A DNA stretch of 39,763 nt from Armatimonadota bacterium. Its GTDB lineage: Bacteria > Armatimonadota > JADLDR01. Below, in pieces: positions 39,668 to 39,763 of this stretch (positions are counted from its first letter, which is position 1; each line of letters starts with the position of its first letter). Under the pieces are notes generated by a model. That model was not told the DNA's origin. It saw nothing but the letters and a program-made list of their open reading frames with translations, and ran no database searches. Location: the NCBI GenBank assembly GCA_020846535.1, contig JADLDR010000073.1, forward strand, positions 1 through 39,763, given 5' to 3'. Made by a program: the position numbers and the translations under genes.

Positions 39668-39696
39668 TTTACAAGGCGGGCCGGATGTTGTAAAAT
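39668..39696 (+). promoter_or_regulatory. Sigma-70 promoter for a gene beyond the window
   Basis: TTTACA (39668-39673) and TAAAAT (39691-39696) are separated by 17 bases on the plus strand. The remaining 67 bases hold no start of a gene I can support. The segments 39004-39129 and 39559-39667 contain no gene that I see. Confidence 0.6.
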
Positions 39697-39763
39697 GGAC
39701 TGGCTCAAAACGAGCCGAAGCGCAGGGTTGCGCGTCCAATCTTGCAAGGCATCCTCATCCCGG

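Overview
The window is a GC-rich bacterial chromosome segment of 39.8 kb. It has no rRNA, tRNA or CRISPR array that I can see. Most genes are chromosomal and intact. The lineage cannot be fixed from the sequence. Two Uma2-type nucleases, several xylose-isomerase-like TIM barrels, a Gfo/Idh/MocA oxidoreductase, a PIG-L deacetylase, c-di-AMP synthesis genes and short dispersed palindromes together suggest an environmental phylum such as Armatimonadota or a neighbour. This is a low-confidence inference. An ArnT/GT2/ChbG-type envelope cassette argues for a diderm envelope.

Region 1 (1-7,000) is the conserved rpmH-rnpA-yidD-yidC-jag cluster followed by mnmE and mnmG. It is driven by a near-consensus sigma-70 promoter (611-639) with a structured 200-nt leader. 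An intrinsic terminator sits between jag and mnmE, and a palindromic MITE-like element separates mnmE from mnmG. Region 2 (7,000-14,400) holds a second Uma2 gene, small-molecule enzymes (amidohydrolase, cyclase-family protein, an AAC(3)-type protein fused to a degenerate TIM barrel, a sugar-phosphate isomerase-like protein), an inositol-monophosphatase-like enzyme and a secreted beta-helix protein. Region 3 (14,392-17,620, minus strand) is an ArnT-like transferase, a polyprenyl-phosphate GT2 and a ChbG/YdjC-type deacetylase. This combination matches the FlmK/FlmF2/NaxD logic of adding a de-N-acetylated amino sugar to an envelope lipid.

Region 4 (17,650-24,075) carries small membrane and secreted proteins, a coiled-coil protein, a PIG-L deacetylase, and a minus-strand run of Gfo/Idh/MocA oxidoreductase, rhomboid protease and Clp-fold membrane serine protease. 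Region 5 (24,373-28,199) has cdaA-cdaR (c-di-AMP synthesis) followed by a NifS-like cysteine desulfurase and two tiny thioredoxin-fold proteins, ending at a strong terminator. A lipoprotein with a CX4CH haem-type motif follows. It and cdaA each have an upstream GGAAC-N19-GTT motif resembling an ECF sigma promoter.

Region 6 (29,590-31,950) looks like an accessory replication-type module: a DUF3987-like gene with two strong leader hairpins, followed by non-coding DNA with repeated ATGAC/GTCAT words around a 16-bp AT-only inverted repeat. Region 7 (31,945-37,304) contains a minus-strand catabolic-looking group (URO-D-like protein, alpha/beta hydrolase, TIM-barrel isomerase, a shortened beta-propeller-like protein) and a ferritin-like diiron protein. 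It is interspersed with two near-identical ~300-bp non-coding repeats. Region 8 (37,685-39,763) is more AT-rich and decayed: a TM2-domain protein whose promoter carries three Pho-box-like 11-bp repeats, an antitoxin-like gene with a frameshifted PIN toxin, and a truncated SARP-type regulator. It ends with a promoter pointing out of the window.
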